Source: an uncultured Spirochaetaceae bacterium
GTDB taxonomy: Bacteria; Spirochaetota; Spirochaetia; Sphaerochaetales; Sphaerochaetaceae
Assembly (NCBI GenBank): GCA_944389075.1
Contig: CALXLA010000020.1
Span: forward strand, 78,941-142,940
Direction: 5' to 3'
Length of the DNA stretch: 64,000 nucleotides
The notes under the pieces were generated by a model, which worked only from the letters and a program-made list of their open reading frames with translations, was not told the DNA's origin and ran no database searches. The position numbers and the translations under genes were made by a program. This document shows, piece by piece, positions 1-9,126 of this stretch (its first letter is position 1; each line of letters opens with the position of its first letter).

Positions 1-229
1 ATCCTCCAGGGATCTTGCCTGCTGCATAGTATTTCTCATTGTATTCAACCGATACTGGCACATAGTCAATCGGTTCTGATGGTGCTTCACCACAGCAGAC
101 TGTGGCGATTACTGCAGATCCAGCATAGTGTGCATAGACAGCACCATTTGCCTGCTTTGCGATTTTCCCAGTCTCGAATACGAGGTCAATGCCGCCGACA
201 GAGACTGAAACTTTCTTTACTTCTGCCAT
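1..229 (-). CDS. pnp: Polynucleotide phosphorylase, N-terminal part (runs off the window)
   Basis: This is the first 76 codons of PNPase, the 3'-5' exoribonuclease/polyadenylase of the RNA degradosome. The protein begins [20 protein letters not shown] and continues through the PNPase-typical stretch with AVIATVCC and DYVPVSVEY, part of the first RNase PH domain. The ATG is preceded by GAAGGAAA, a good Shine-Dalgarno. It lies downstream of rpsO, the conserved rpsO-pnp order of most bacteria, which supports the call. The catalytic second PH domain and the KH/S1 domains lie outside the window, so activity cannot be judged here. Confidence 0.93.
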   Translation of the reverse strand, partial: MAEVKKVSVSVGGIDLVFETGKIAKQANGAVYAHYAGSAVIATVCCGEAPSEPIDYVPVSVEYNEKYYAAGKIPGG

Positions 230-283
230 AAATTTCCTTCTTTGTTCTTTTCTTGTTCTTTTTTATTTGTTCTTGCAAACAGA

Positions 284-304
284 AAAGCCAGACAAGCTGG
301 CTTT
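284..304 (-). terminator. Hairpin between rpsO and pnp
   Basis: An 8-bp perfect stem (AAAGCCAG/CTGGCTTT) with a 5-base loop lies just after the rpsO stop codon, followed on the minus strand by a short T-rich stretch (TCTGTTT). In many bacteria the rpsO-pnp gap carries a hairpin that acts as a leaky terminator and RNase processing site for pnp autoregulation. The weak T-run suggests read-through or processing rather than a full stop. Confidence 0.55.
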
Positions 305-308
305 ACTA

Positions 309-575
309 TTACTTTCTCAGGCCAAGATCAGCGATGAGCTTTCTGTATTCATCGATGTCTCTGTTCTTGATGTACTTCAGGAGGCGGCGGCGCTGTCCGA
401 CCATCTTCAGAAGTCCTCTTCTTGATGCATGATCCTTAGGATTAGCCTTGAAGTGTCCCTGAAGGTCGTTGATGCGTGCTGTAAGAAGCGCAACCTGCAC
501 CTTTGCATCACCTGTGTTCCTGGCATCATTGCCATACTTTACCACGATATCGTGCTTGACATCTCTTGTAATCAT
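309..575 (-). CDS. rpsO: 30S ribosomal protein S15
   Basis: An 88-residue protein of exactly the usual S15 length, recognisable from [20 protein letters not shown] and the basic stretch [20 protein letters not shown] that binds 16S rRNA. S15 nucleates assembly of the 30S platform. The start ATG overlaps the ribF stop in an ATGA arrangement, which implies translational coupling within the rimP-to-pnp operon. A hairpin follows the gene before pnp. Confidence 0.97.
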   Translation of the reverse strand: MITRDVKHDIVVKYGNDARNTGDAKVQVALLTARINDLQGHFKANPKDHASRRGLLKMVGQRRRLLKYIKNRDIDEYRKLIADLGLRK

Positions 576-1408
576 CTTTTCTTCTCCAGAAATAATGAAT
601 CTAATTGCAGCATTCCGTTCCCCTTACCCTCTTCAGAGCCGAATACAGAGAAGTCCGAAGGCACAGAAAGATGAAGAAACTCTTCATCTATCATGGCAAT
701 ACATGCGGATCTTCTCCCGTCTGAGAAGAGAATCTGGGCATCATAAGCTCCTTGTGGCGGAAGAAGCTGATGAATAGGTCCTCTGCTGATAATCAATCCA
801 TCAGAGCAGGATCTGTAGGGTAAAGGCACAAGATCAACCCTGTAGAATTGACCGGAGAGCTTCAGGAAACACCTGAGATCTCCTTTTTCTATCAACTGCC
901 TCAGATGAGTGGATGAGACCTTGATCCCATATTCATCCAGGACAGAATCGGCTATATATGTATCGCAGCTCACACCATTTTCAGCAAGCAGCCTCGAAAG
1001 GTCCGCAGCCGATGCTGATTCAGATGGGTTGCCGAACCTGAAGTCGGCTCCGACAACTGCAATGCATGGTACGCATATCTTCGTTAGAAGATGAGCAAAT
1101 CCCCACGCTGTAGTTTTACTGAATTCATCAGAAAAGTCAATCACAGTCAGGAAATCTATCCCGAACGATCCGATGTATTCAGCTCTGAGCCGGAGCGTAT
1201 CGAGATTACCTGCGGATGAAGGCTTCGGATTTACGGAAAATGAGATGGCCATCGTCCTGCATCCATACTCATCGCCCTTTGCCTTGAGCATTGAGAATAT
1301 CTTCTGATGGCCTCTGTGCACACCATCGAAGACACCGATAGTCAGGGCAATGCGCTCACCGCTGAGCTCACCGCTCTCCATGAGCTCCATGAAGTCAGAT
1401 ATCCTCAT
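572..1408 (-). CDS. ribF: RibF-family FAD synthetase, riboflavin-kinase half degenerate
   Basis: Usual RibF makes FMN from riboflavin and then FAD. The N-terminal adenylyltransferase half is intact: [11 protein letters not shown] (about residues 26-36), GADFRFGN, and the [14 protein letters not shown] signature. After about residue 180 the usual kinase motif GxTxGxPTAN is not recognisable; only a weak [11 protein letters not shown] match to the LPxxGVYAV strand remains. At 278 residues it is some 25-30 shorter than typical bifunctional proteins. It may therefore be an FAD synthetase only, with riboflavin kinase supplied elsewhere or by a diverged domain. The family call is secure; loss of kinase activity is inference. 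It overlaps truB by 14 bases and rpsO by 3. Confidence 0.88.
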   Translation of the reverse strand: MRISDFMELMESGELSGERIALTIGVFDGVHRGHQKIFSMLKAKGDEYGCRTMAISFSVNPKPSSAGNLDTLRLRAEYIGSFGIDFLTVIDFSDEFSKTTAWGFAHLLTKICVPCIAVVGADFRFGNPSESASAADLSRLLAENGVSCDTYIADSVLDEYGIKVSSTHLRQLIEKGDLRCFLKLSGQFYRVDLVPLPYRSCSDGLIISRGPIHQLLPPQGAYDAQILFSDGRRSACIAMIDEEFLHLSVPSDFSVFGSEEGKGNGMLQLDSLFLEKKR

Positions 1409-2240
1409 CTGACATCCTCATGAAAAGCTTTATCCTGCCATCCCTTTTCTCGCCTATACCGAACATCTCACCAGAAAACCTGATGAAGCAGAAAGGCCTG
1501 TCCGGATCTGTATCAGAAAGAATGAATTCATTGCCTATATAACCATTCTCGGCTTTCTTTCTTGATGCAGGTGCTAAAGATACATCTGAGAAAAGCCCTG
1601 TAAGGGAGAGAAGCTCACCAGTTTCCTTCCCTATATCGCCAAGTGTCCATGGTCCTACCGATATGCGCCGGAGATTCAGCAGATGACCTGCGGAACCGCA
1701 TGCGGCCGCGATATCCCTGGCAAGAGATCTTATATATGTACCTTTCGATACAGCCGCTTTTATCACAGCCCTGTCACCGCTGAATGAAAGAAGCTCAAGC
1801 GATGATATCTCGACTTTGCGGGATGGCATCTCTATCTCGTTTCCTGCCCTTGCTTCCCTGTATGCCCTTTTGCCATTGACATGGATGGCACTGTAAAGAG
1901 GAGGAACCTGCTCTATGATGCCAATGAAAGACGGAAGAACACTCCTGAAATCCTCTTCAGACGGAATGGCTGCCGTTCTTATCACAGATCCTTCTGGGTC
2001 AAGCGTATCGGTCTCCGTGCCAAGCTGGATCTCCGCGACATATTCCTTTCCGAATGATGTGAAAGCAGGACACAGCTTCGTGCAGCTGCCTGTAAGGATC
2101 ACCATAAGGCCGGATGCGAACTTGTCCAGAGTCCCTGCATGGCCTATCTTCTCCTTCCTTCCAAGCTTCTTCCTCTCCCTGTATACCAGGTCAAACGAAG
2201 TGATACCTGCTTCCTTATCCATCAGAATGACTTTGTTCAT
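1395..2240 (-). CDS. truB: tRNA pseudouridine(55) synthase
   Basis: TruB converts U55 of tRNA T-loops to pseudouridine. The first 60 residues carry the family core: KEAGITSFDLVYRERK and then GHAGTLDKFASGLMVILTG, where the Asp of GTLD is the catalytic residue. A further conserved block VPPLYSAIHVNGKRAYREAR and the KGTYIRSLARDIA segment follow. At 281 residues the length is normal. It sits between rbfA and ribF with 4-base and 14-base overlaps, the classic position in the nusA operon. Confidence 0.95.
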   Translation of the reverse strand: MNKVILMDKEAGITSFDLVYRERKKLGRKEKIGHAGTLDKFASGLMVILTGSCTKLCPAFTSFGKEYVAEIQLGTETDTLDPEGSVIRTAAIPSEEDFRSVLPSFIGIIEQVPPLYSAIHVNGKRAYREARAGNEIEMPSRKVEISSLELLSFSGDRAVIKAAVSKGTYIRSLARDIAAACGSAGHLLNLRRISVGPWTLGDIGKETGELLSLTGLFSDVSLAPASRKKAENGYIGNEFILSDTDPDRPFCFIRFSGEMFGIGEKRDGRIKLFMRMSDEDI

Positions 2241-2587
2241 TTACCGTGGACAGCCTCGTCGATAAGCTTGTTGATTCTCTCAGCCTCCCTGTAGCTGTCA
2301 TCCCTGAAAAACTCCAGAACCGGTGTGTTCTTCGTTCTCAGGACATCTGCAATGCGGTGCTGGATGAATCCCTTTGCGCTGTTGAGTGCGCGAACAGAAG
2401 CATCTATACGCTCCTCAGGCATCGAAGAGACATAGATTCTCGCGGATGTATTGTCCGGTGCAAGCTCCACCCTTGTCACGGATGTGAATACCGAGAGATG
2501 CGGATTCTTTATCGCACCGGATATTATAAGCGATGAGATTGACTCCATAAGCTTTGATTCAAGCCTTGACTGCGAGAACTCACTCAT
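2237..2587 (-). CDS. rbfA: 30S ribosome-binding factor A
   Basis: A 116-residue protein with the RbfA KH-like fold features: an N-terminal helix (SQSRLESKLMESISSLI), the strand pair around LSVFTSVTRVELAPDNTSARIYVS, and a C-terminal segment with KNTPVLEFFRDDSYREAERINKLI matching the family's conserved end. RbfA helps mature the 5' end of 16S rRNA on the 30S subunit. It overlaps infB by 8 bases and truB by 4, so the three are likely translationally coupled. Confidence 0.93.
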   Translation of the reverse strand: MSEFSQSRLESKLMESISSLIISGAIKNPHLSVFTSVTRVELAPDNTSARIYVSSMPEERIDASVRALNSAKGFIQHRIADVLRTKNTPVLEFFRDDSYREAERINKLIDEAVHGK

Positions 2588-5213
2588 TGACTTCCAGTTT
2601 CCTCCTGACCTCTTCTGTCTCTACGATCTCAAGGATATCACCGACCTGGAGATCCTGCCAGTTCTCAAGTCCGATACCGCATTCGAAGCCTTCATTGACT
2701 TCCTTAGCATCATCCTTGAATCTCTTCAGGGACGAAATGCGGATCATATCCTTGTTGAGCTGGATCGAATCCCTGATCACGCGCACAAGGCTGTTGCGCT
2801 TGACTTTGCCTTCAAGCACATATGCACCTGCGATGACACCGACCTTCGGGACCTTGAATGTATCGCGGACCTCGACCTTTCCGATATCGACTTCCTTGAT
2901 CTCAGGCGAGAGCATGCCTTCCATAGCTGCCTTGATATCATCGACGACATCATAGATGACATTGTACTTCTTGATCTCGACCTTCTCCTGTTCTGCGAGA
3001 ACCTGGGCACGCGGAGTCGGACGGACATTGAAGCCGATGACGATAGCAGAAGATGCTGATGCGAGAGTGATATCGCTTTCGATGATCGCACCTGCTGATG
3101 CCCTGAGCACATTGAGCTTGATCTCATCAGTGCTGAGCTTCTCAAGAACACCCTGGAGAGCTTCGACAGAACCCTGCACATCGCCCTTGATGACGACATT
3201 GAAGTCAGTGACCTGTCCTTCGCGGATCTTGGCATTGAGATTCTCAAGCGTGATCTTGTTGTGGCCACCACCTTCACCGATTCTCTCGAGTTCCTGCCTC
3301 TTAGCACCGACCATTCTCGCCTGCTTCTCATCCTCAGTGACCTGGAACGGATCGCCTGCCGATGGGATATCGGAAAGGCCGATGATCTCCACAGGATCCG
3401 AAGGATAAGCGCTCTTTATCTTCTTGCCCTTATCATCGAACATCGCCCTCACGCGGCCAGGATAGATGCCCGCGACATAGTAGTCGCCCTGATTGAGGGT
3501 TCCTTTCTCGATGATGACAGTCGCGACAATGCCCCTGCCCTGATCGATCCTGGATTCAAGGACCTTTCCAACTGCACGGCAGTTCGGATTTGCCTTGAGC
3601 TCAAGCATCTCAGCCTGAAGAAGGATCGTATCAAGAAGATCATCGATACCTTCCTTCTTAAGAGCGGAAATCCTGCAGTAAAGCGTCTGCCCGCCCCATT
3701 CCTCAGGAACAAGACCGAGCTCTGAGAGCTGCTGCATAACCCTTTCCGGATTAGCCTCTGGAAGATCGCACTTGTTGATTGCGACTATGATAGGGACCTT
3801 GGCAGCTTTCGCATGATCGATGGCTTCCTTTGTCTGAGGCATGACACCATCATTAGCAGCGACTACAAGGACAACGATATCTGTGACCTGAGCGCCTCTT
3901 GCCCTCATCATCGAGAATGCCGCATGTCCCGGTGTATCAAGGAATACGATATCGCCCTTCTCAGGAACGGATACCTTGTAAGCACCTATGTGCTGCGTGA
4001 TTCCACCGAACTCGCCCTCCGCGACATTCGAAGAGCGTATTGCGTCGAGAAGCTTGGTCTTTCCATGGTCGACATGACCCATGATCGTGACAATCGGAGC
4101 ACGAGGGACCATATCCTCTGGCTTATCCTCTTCCTGTGCGATGATCGTCTCGTCATAAAGCGATACGAGATGCACGGAACATCCATATTCACTGGCTATG
4201 ATCTCAGCCGTCTCATGATCGATCTGCTGGTTGATGGTGACCATCATGCCCATCTTGAACAGCTTTGAGATGATATCGCTGGCCTTGAGATTCATCTTCT
4301 TGGCAAGATCTGCCACAGTGATGTTCTCCATGATGTCGATTGTCTTGGGAACAGCTGCGAGCTTCTGCTCTTCCCTCTTCTTCTTCTGGAACTGGAAGTC
4401 GAGCTCTTCATCGCGAGAATACTTGTCAGAGTAATCCTTGCGCTTTGAAGCGTTCTGAGGTCTCTTTCCAGGTCCTTTCTGATTGATCTCAGGACTTACA
4501 GGCTGCACCATCGGCCTTCCGCCTGAGCGCGGAGCAAAGCCAGGACGAGACTGTCCATCCCTCCTGAACTGAGGGCGGCCTTCGCCATTAGGCGTATAGC
4601 TCTGGCCAGCACGTGGCATCTTCTGTCCATCCTGGCGAGGCTTCTGTCCCTGGAAGCGGCCTCTTGCCATATTCCCCTGGGCTCTGCCTGCAGCTGGCCT
4701 GCCTCCGACTATGCCGGCAACCCTCGGACGAGACGGGGTCTTTTCCTCAGCACCCTTCTGTCCGGGAATCGGCGGAAGATTCTGGCTCTTTATGATGATA
4801 GGGCCATTATGAAGCGTGGACTGTATCCTCGTATTCTGATGGTTGACAGCTGTGTTGGTCATATAGCTCTTGCCTGTAAGGACATTGAGCTTTTCCTTCT
4901 CCTTTGGAGATTCCTTCTTCTCAGCTGGCTTCTTCTCAGGATTGAGAGGGGGAAGATTATCAGGCCTTGTAATCACAGGTGCCTTTATGTCCTTGCTTGC
5001 AAGTTCCTCATGGCCGGGTCTTGTATCGAGAGGCTCTACATGCTTCTCTTCTTCCTTCTCCTTGACCTTGACGACGACAGGCTTCTTCTTAAGGACGATA
5101 ACCTTCTTCTCAACAGAGCTCTTCTGCTCCTTCTCAGGAGCTTTCGGCTGTGCAGGCCTCTTGATTACATTGACCTGCTTTACTTCGTTCTTTATATCCT
5201 TTTCTTCCGACAT
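2580..5213 (-). CDS. infB: Translation initiation factor IF-2
   Basis: IF-2 is the GTPase that places initiator fMet-tRNA on the 30S subunit. The G-domain motifs are clear: [12 protein letters not shown] (G1), DTPGHAAF (G3) and NKCDL (G4), followed by the beta-barrel and C-terminal fMet-tRNA-binding domains. The first third is a long Lys/Glu/Pro-rich then Gly/Arg/Gln-rich low-complexity region ahead of the IF2_N helix bundle, common in this protein. The frame also allows a GTG start at 5228 overlapping the nusA stop, but the ATG at 5213 has AAAGGTG five bases upstream and fits better, giving 877 residues. Confidence 0.96.
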   Translation of the reverse strand: MSEEKDIKNEVKQVNVIKRPAQPKAPEKEQKSSVEKKVIVLKKKPVVVKVKEKEEEKHVEPLDTRPGHEELASKDIKAPVITRPDNLPPLNPEKKPAEKKESPKEKEKLNVLTGKSYMTNTAVNHQNTRIQSTLHNGPIIIKSQNLPPIPGQKGAEEKTPSRPRVAGIVGGRPAAGRAQGNMARGRFQGQKPRQDGQKMPRAGQSYTPNGEGRPQFRRDGQSRPGFAPRSGGRPMVQPVSPEINQKGPGKRPQNASKRKDYSDKYSRDEELDFQFQKKKREEQKLAAVPKTIDIMENITVADLAKKMNLKASDIISKLFKMGMMVTINQQIDHETAEIIASEYGCSVHLVSLYDETIIAQEEDKPEDMVPRAPIVTIMGHVDHGKTKLLDAIRSSNVAEGEFGGITQHIGAYKVSVPEKGDIVFLDTPGHAAFSMMRARGAQVTDIVVLVVAANDGVMPQTKEAIDHAKAAKVPIIVAINKCDLPEANPERVMQQLSELGLVPEEWGGQTLYCRISALKKEGIDDLLDTILLQAEMLELKANPNCRAVGKVLESRIDQGRGIVATVIIEKGTLNQGDYYVAGIYPGRVRAMFDDKGKKIKSAYPSDPVEIIGLSDIPSAGDPFQVTEDEKQARMVGAKRQELERIGEGGGHNKITLENLNAKIREGQVTDFNVVIKGDVQGSVEALQGVLEKLSTDEIKLNVLRASAGAIIESDITLASASSAIVIGFNVRPTPRAQVLAEQEKVEIKKYNVIYDVVDDIKAAMEGMLSPEIKEVDIGKVEVRDTFKVPKVGVIAGAYVLEGKVKRNSLVRVIRDSIQLNKDMIRISSLKRFKDDAKEVNEGFECGIGLENWQDLQVGDILEIVETEEVRRKLEVNE

Positions 5214-5224
5214 ATGCACCTTTA

Positions 5225-6742
5225 TCACTCGAATTCGAACTCTGCGCCGCAGTTAGGACAGACTGCTGTTCCAGCGGCAAGCATCTGATGACAGACAGGG
5301 CATTCGAATTCCTCTTCATCTCCCTCTTCCGTGATGACTACGCTATCCTTGACCTGATTGATCTCGTCCTGGCTGAGACCAAGGCTGAGAAGCTCATCCT
5401 CCGGATAGTCGAAGAACTCCTGGATCGACCAGATATCCACATCATGTAGCTTCTTGATAAGCGACTCTGGAAGCCCGATATCAGTAAGCGGTGTATCATC
5501 AGGATCTATACCGATATCCTCGTTCGTGAGCACATGCTCTTCAGCAGGAGCCTCTTCCTCAGGCTTGAAGAGATTATCGACATTCCTGTAGATCTCGATT
5601 GTCTCTTCCATCTCATTGAACTGGGCCTGTGTCTTGACTTCGATATTCCAGTCCGTAAGAGCTTTTGCAAGTTTTACATTCACACCACCCTGTCCGATTG
5701 CGATTCCAAGCTGGTTGTCATCGACTATGGCAACGACATGCTTTGTCTGAGGATCGATCGTGACGACTCTCCTGACCTGTGCAGGGATAAGCGAGTTCGC
5801 GATGAATGCAAGCGGGTCAGACGAGAATCTTATGATATCGATCTTCTCGCCTTCGCATTCCGCCATGACTGTCTGGATCCTGGAGCCTGACTTTCCGACA
5901 GTGGCTCCGACAGGATCGAGATCTGCCTTCTTCGTATCGACTGCGATCTTCGTCCTGATGCCGGCCTGGCGTGCGATTGATACGATCTCCACATCCCCCG
6001 AAGAGATCTCCGGCACCTCATTCTCGATGAGGGCTTTTACGAACTCCTTGGAAGCTCTTGTGAGTATGATGCGGACGCCGCCTTTCTTGGTCTGCATCCT
6101 TCCATCCCTTCCACGCTTCTGTACATCCTCGCCTTTGTCCACCTTCTCGACGAAGAACTTGTATCTCGTTCCTTCAGAGTAGGTTTCCCTCGGGCTCTGC
6201 CCACGAAGAGGGAAAAGCGCATCCTGCTCCATGCTTCCATCCTTCTCCTTGAGATTGAGGTCTACAAGATAGTCTGATGTGTTGTGCTTCTGATTGCGCT
6301 TGATGACACCATAGACAAGCTTCCCTTCCATGGCCTTTGCTTCCATGTAGATCCTGTCCGTGTTGTATTCCTTGACAACCTGCTGCGAGCGCTGCTTTGC
6401 GGACTGTACGGCTGAGTATTCGAATGTAGATGGGTCAATCGGAATCTCAAGATAATCGCCTACATCGACATCCTCGGCAAGATTCCTGGCATCCTCAATG
6501 GAAATCTGCCTGACAGCGTCATACCAGTTCTCTTCCTCAACTACTTCCTTAACAGAGTAGACCTCCACTTTCCGCATCTTCCCGGTCTCATCAGGGAAGA
6601 ACTTGATAGAAACATTGTCATCTGTCCCGAACTTGCGCTTATATGCGCTAGTGAGCATGTCCCTTACCAGGTTGAGGACAACGTCCTCTTCCATGTGGTT
6701 CACCGAGATAATCGAATTGATTGCTTCTGTCAGATCAAGCAC
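5225..6742 (-). CDS. nusA: Transcription factor NusA with a C-terminal zinc ribbon
   Basis: NusA binds RNA polymerase and controls pausing, termination and antitermination. Order of domains: N-terminal polymerase-binding domain, S1 domain (from about KLVYGVIKRNQ), two KH domains (around DPVGATVGKSGSRIQTV and GIAIGQGGVNVKLAKAL), then a helix-hairpin-helix repeat (GLPESLIKKLHDVDIWSIQEF). The last 27 residues are an extra module, CPVCHQMLAAGTAVCPNCG, a CxxC-CxxC zinc ribbon not part of standard NusA. The best start is GTG at 6742, six bases after GGGAGG and just past the rimP stop; a TTG at 6766 in frame would overlap rimP and lacks a ribosome site. Length is 505 residues. Confidence 0.95.
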   Translation of the reverse strand: MLDLTEAINSIISVNHMEEDVVLNLVRDMLTSAYKRKFGTDDNVSIKFFPDETGKMRKVEVYSVKEVVEEENWYDAVRQISIEDARNLAEDVDVGDYLEIPIDPSTFEYSAVQSAKQRSQQVVKEYNTDRIYMEAKAMEGKLVYGVIKRNQKHNTSDYLVDLNLKEKDGSMEQDALFPLRGQSPRETYSEGTRYKFFVEKVDKGEDVQKRGRDGRMQTKKGGVRIILTRASKEFVKALIENEVPEISSGDVEIVSIARQAGIRTKIAVDTKKADLDPVGATVGKSGSRIQTVMAECEGEKIDIIRFSSDPLAFIANSLIPAQVRRVVTIDPQTKHVVAIVDDNQLGIAIGQGGVNVKLAKALTDWNIEVKTQAQFNEMEETIEIYRNVDNLFKPEEEAPAEEHVLTNEDIGIDPDDTPLTDIGLPESLIKKLHDVDIWSIQEFFDYPEDELLSLGLSQDEINQVKDSVVITEEGDEEEFECPVCHQMLAAGTAVCPNCGAEFEFE

Positions 6743-6743
6743 T

Positions 6744-7229
6744 TCATGCCTCCCATCTATATTCAAGCTTCGCTTTCGCGATATCGGAAAACAGCAGCGT
6801 TATAGCCTTGCCGCTTTCATCTTTGCCTTCCTTGCTGTAGTCAGAAAGCGTTACGGACTCATCATCGCACGACTCTATAGTCCCTATGATATAGCATGAA
6901 TCCGGAACGCTGTAGCAGCGCACGCCTTTTCCCCTGAAAACGGAGAATTCAATTACATCCTTTAACGTACGCTGCAGGCCTGGGGAAGATACCTCAAGCT
7001 GAAGATCCCTGTCGGAGAAAATCACGCTGTACCGTGGATAGATTATATTATATGCAGTGGCAAGGTCATCTGTATTGACCTCGCTTCCTTCCTTATATAC
7101 TACCACCTTCAGCATCTTGGAGCCCTGGATATCTGCGGCAGATGCCTCGACAGTCCTGAGGCCGATAGCGCTCATCAGCTGCTCGATTTCCTGATACAGC
7201 CTGCTCTCTTTGACAGTATTTGTCAGCAT
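6744..7229 (-). CDS. rimP: Ribosome maturation factor RimP
   Basis: A 161-residue RimP (YhbC) protein required for 30S maturation. The core GSKMLKVVVYKEGSEVNTDDL and the strand-turn LQLEVSSPGLQRTLK match the family's EVSSPGLxRPLK signature. It is the first gene of the nusA operon, its universal place. The ATG follows GGAGGA, which comes directly after a promoter-proximal hairpin, so expression of the whole operon is probably set in this leader. Confidence 0.93.
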   Translation of the reverse strand: MLTNTVKESRLYQEIEQLMSAIGLRTVEASAADIQGSKMLKVVVYKEGSEVNTDDLATAYNIIYPRYSVIFSDRDLQLEVSSPGLQRTLKDVIEFSVFRGKGVRCYSVPDSCYIIGTIESCDDESVTLSDYSKEGKDESGKAITLLFSDIAKAKLEYRWEA

Positions 7230-7247
7230 ATTCCTCCATCATTAATA

Positions 7248-7270
7248 AAGGGACCGTTCGCAGGTCCCTT
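7248..7270 (-). terminator. Hairpin in the rimP-nusA leader (terminator/attenuator)
   Basis: A perfect 8-bp stem AAGGGACC/GGTCCCTT with a 7-base loop, followed on the minus strand by TTATTAAT. It ends the upstream cysteine-desulfidase transcript, but it also lies about 20 bases downstream of the rimP promoter predicted at 7296-7325, hence inside the operon leader. It can act as an attenuator. Confidence 0.6.
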
Positions 7271-7295
7271 AAATTACTTTAATGAAACTAAGCAA

Positions 7296-7325
7296 TTTAT
7301 AGCAGTACAAGAGGATTCGTGTCAA
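7296..7325 (-). promoter_or_regulatory. Promoter of the rimP-nusA-infB operon
   Basis: On the minus strand a perfect -35 box TTGACA (7320-7325) is followed after 18 bases by TATAAA (7296-7301). This starts transcription near 7289, about 60 bases before rimP. It lies immediately after the stop codon of the upstream gene. Confidence 0.65.
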
Positions 7326-7333
7326 TACCGGAC

Positions 7334-8608
7334 TCATTCCTCAAGCATGAGATGGAGGATTTCTATATCGGTTTCCTTCATCCCCTCCTTTCCGACTTTC
7401 CCGAATGTCTCTATGGTCTTCTCTATATCGTTCTTCACGAGCCCATCTCCTCCCTCAAAGGCCTTATCCTCATCAAGAGCAAGCTCCAGGCCGAAGATGG
7501 CGGCTTCCAGGGATGATGAGATCTTGGCAGCGCAGGATGACTTGGCGCCATCGCACACAATACCTCCGACAGAGGCAAGCGTATTGGTTATCGCGCCTGA
7601 GATCACCTTGGGATCACTTGTCATGAGGAATGCTATGCCTGCAGCTGCTCCAGCGGCGGCCGAAACGGCTCCACAGTAAGCTGAGAGCGGTCCGATGAAC
7701 TGCTTCTGATGGATTGCTATCAGATTCGATACGGCAAGCGCCCTCAGGATCTCTTCCCTGCTCTTTCCCATCTCATTTCCGAACTCGATGACGGGAAGGG
7801 AGACAGTAAGTCCCTGATTGCCACTTCCCGAGTTGATCACTACTGGAAGCGGACAGCCTGACATCCTCGCATCAGAACCTGCTGCAGCCTTCGCCCTTGC
7901 ACGTATCCTGACATCCTTTCCATCATAATGCTCAAGCAGCGTCCTGCCGACAGACACGCCATAGCCATCCGCAAGCCCTTCCTCAGCTATCGCCTCATTA
8001 AGCTCCCACTGTCTTGAAAGCACAGGCTCTATGGAACCGATCGGGATCTCTGATGCATATTCGATGATTCCCTCGACAGAAAGGAGATCCTTCCTCTCGT
8101 CCGCATCCTGGGTTCCCTTTGCATTGCCTGTTCTCGAAAACACAGTCCTTCCGTTATGGATAAGCGATGATATCTCATTATGGCAGTCAACTATCTTGGC
8201 GGTGACTTCATCGCTACCCTTCTTCAGGGTTGCTGAGATATAGAGGCCAGGGACTCCTTCAGCAAGTTCCGTTCTTGCGATTCCTTCGGCAAGGAGTCTC
8301 CTCGCCTCATCCAGCTGCTCCGGCGAAACTGATGATATGACTTCGAGGGCCGCATCAGGATTTCCTGCAACAGTTCCGATCACGGCAGCGGTCTCTATCC
8401 CCTTCATTCCTCCGGAGTTCGGAACAGTCACTCCTTTCACATTCTTCACTATATTGCCGCTGCATGATATGAGGATGGATTCAGGCATAGTGCCAAGTTC
8501 CTTCCTTGCAGCTGCTGATGCAAGCGCGATTGCAATAGGCTCAGTACATCCGAGAGCCGGTTTCAGCTCATCAATCAGTATGGATGTATATGCCTGATTC
8601 CTGTCCAT
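7334..8608 (-). CDS. cyuA: L-cysteine desulfidase family protein (UPF0597, CyuA/YhaM-like)
   Basis: The opening LKPALGCTEPIAIALASAAA is the signature of the UPF0597/CyuA family, iron-sulfur enzymes that break L-cysteine into pyruvate, ammonia and sulfide; members are often annotated as serine dehydratase alpha-like. The Cys of GCTEP and later Cys residues (SGCPLP, IVCDGAKSSCAAKI) are candidate cluster ligands. Length 424 fits. It is the last gene of a bamA-mutS-thpR run and ends at the nusA-operon promoter. The substrate is assigned by family only. Confidence 0.85.
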   Translation of the reverse strand: MDRNQAYTSILIDELKPALGCTEPIAIALASAAARKELGTMPESILISCSGNIVKNVKGVTVPNSGGMKGIETAAVIGTVAGNPDAALEVISSVSPEQLDEARRLLAEGIARTELAEGVPGLYISATLKKGSDEVTAKIVDCHNEISSLIHNGRTVFSRTGNAKGTQDADERKDLLSVEGIIEYASEIPIGSIEPVLSRQWELNEAIAEEGLADGYGVSVGRTLLEHYDGKDVRIRARAKAAAGSDARMSGCPLPVVINSGSGNQGLTVSLPVIEFGNEMGKSREEILRALAVSNLIAIHQKQFIGPLSAYCGAVSAAAGAAAGIAFLMTSDPKVISGAITNTLASVGGIVCDGAKSSCAAKISSSLEAAIFGLELALDEDKAFEGGDGLVKNDIEKTIETFGKVGKEGMKETDIEILHLMLEE

Positions 8609-8616
8609 AGGTCCTC

Positions 8617-9126
8617 CTAAAGATCCCTGTCATACAGGGATGTATATCTCATTCCGCCATCTTCCCTTTCCGAGAGCATGAGGCTGACAGATGTCACATG
8701 GAACGACAGCTTCGCAATATGGCATGCCGGTGCATCTGTGACGACATTGCGGCCAAGCGTTATATGCGGGACATACTTCCTCTTCTCAAGAGACAGCCCC
8801 TCTTCCATGAAAAGCCTGTGGAGCCTGGCCTGCAGAACCATCACAGGATTGTCCGCCTCGACCCCGATCCACCATGTATCGCCATCGGGACGATGAAAGA
8901 ACCCGATTCTATCCATGACAAGATCGAATGGCTTGAATTCAAGGCGGGAAAGCGCTCTTATCGCTGATGAAGGGTTATCGATCTCTCCCTGGAACTCAAG
9001 CGTCAGATGCAGATTATCCCTTTTAGGGAATCTTCCTCTGGAAGATGCATCGTGAAGCTGATCCCTGTACGATGAGATGACATCCAGTGTGGCCTCATCG
9101 AAAAGCACCGCAGAAAACAATCGCAT
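8617..9126 (-). CDS. thpR: RNA 2',3'-cyclic phosphodiesterase
   Basis: A 169-residue 2H phosphoesterase with both HxTx motifs, HLTLEF near residue 42 and HITLGR near residue 125, as in ThpR/LigT. The enzyme hydrolyses 2',3'-cyclic phosphate ends of RNA, though its cellular role is poorly known. The start shares one base with the stop of the preceding secreted protein (TGATG), indicating coupled translation. Confidence 0.88.
   Translation of the reverse strand: MRLFSAVLFDEATLDVISSYRDQLHDASSRGRFPKRDNLHLTLEFQGEIDNPSSAIRALSRLEFKPFDLVMDRIGFFHRPDGDTWWIGVEADNPVMVLQARLHRLFMEEGLSLEKRKYVPHITLGRNVVTDAPACHIAKLSFHVTSVSLMLSEREDGGMRYTSLYDRDL

Noticed and set aside
2451..3408. Long plus-strand ORFs of 130-200 codons
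   Set aside because: Antisense shadows of infB; low-complexity Asp/Leu- and Ser-rich products with no recognisable domain.
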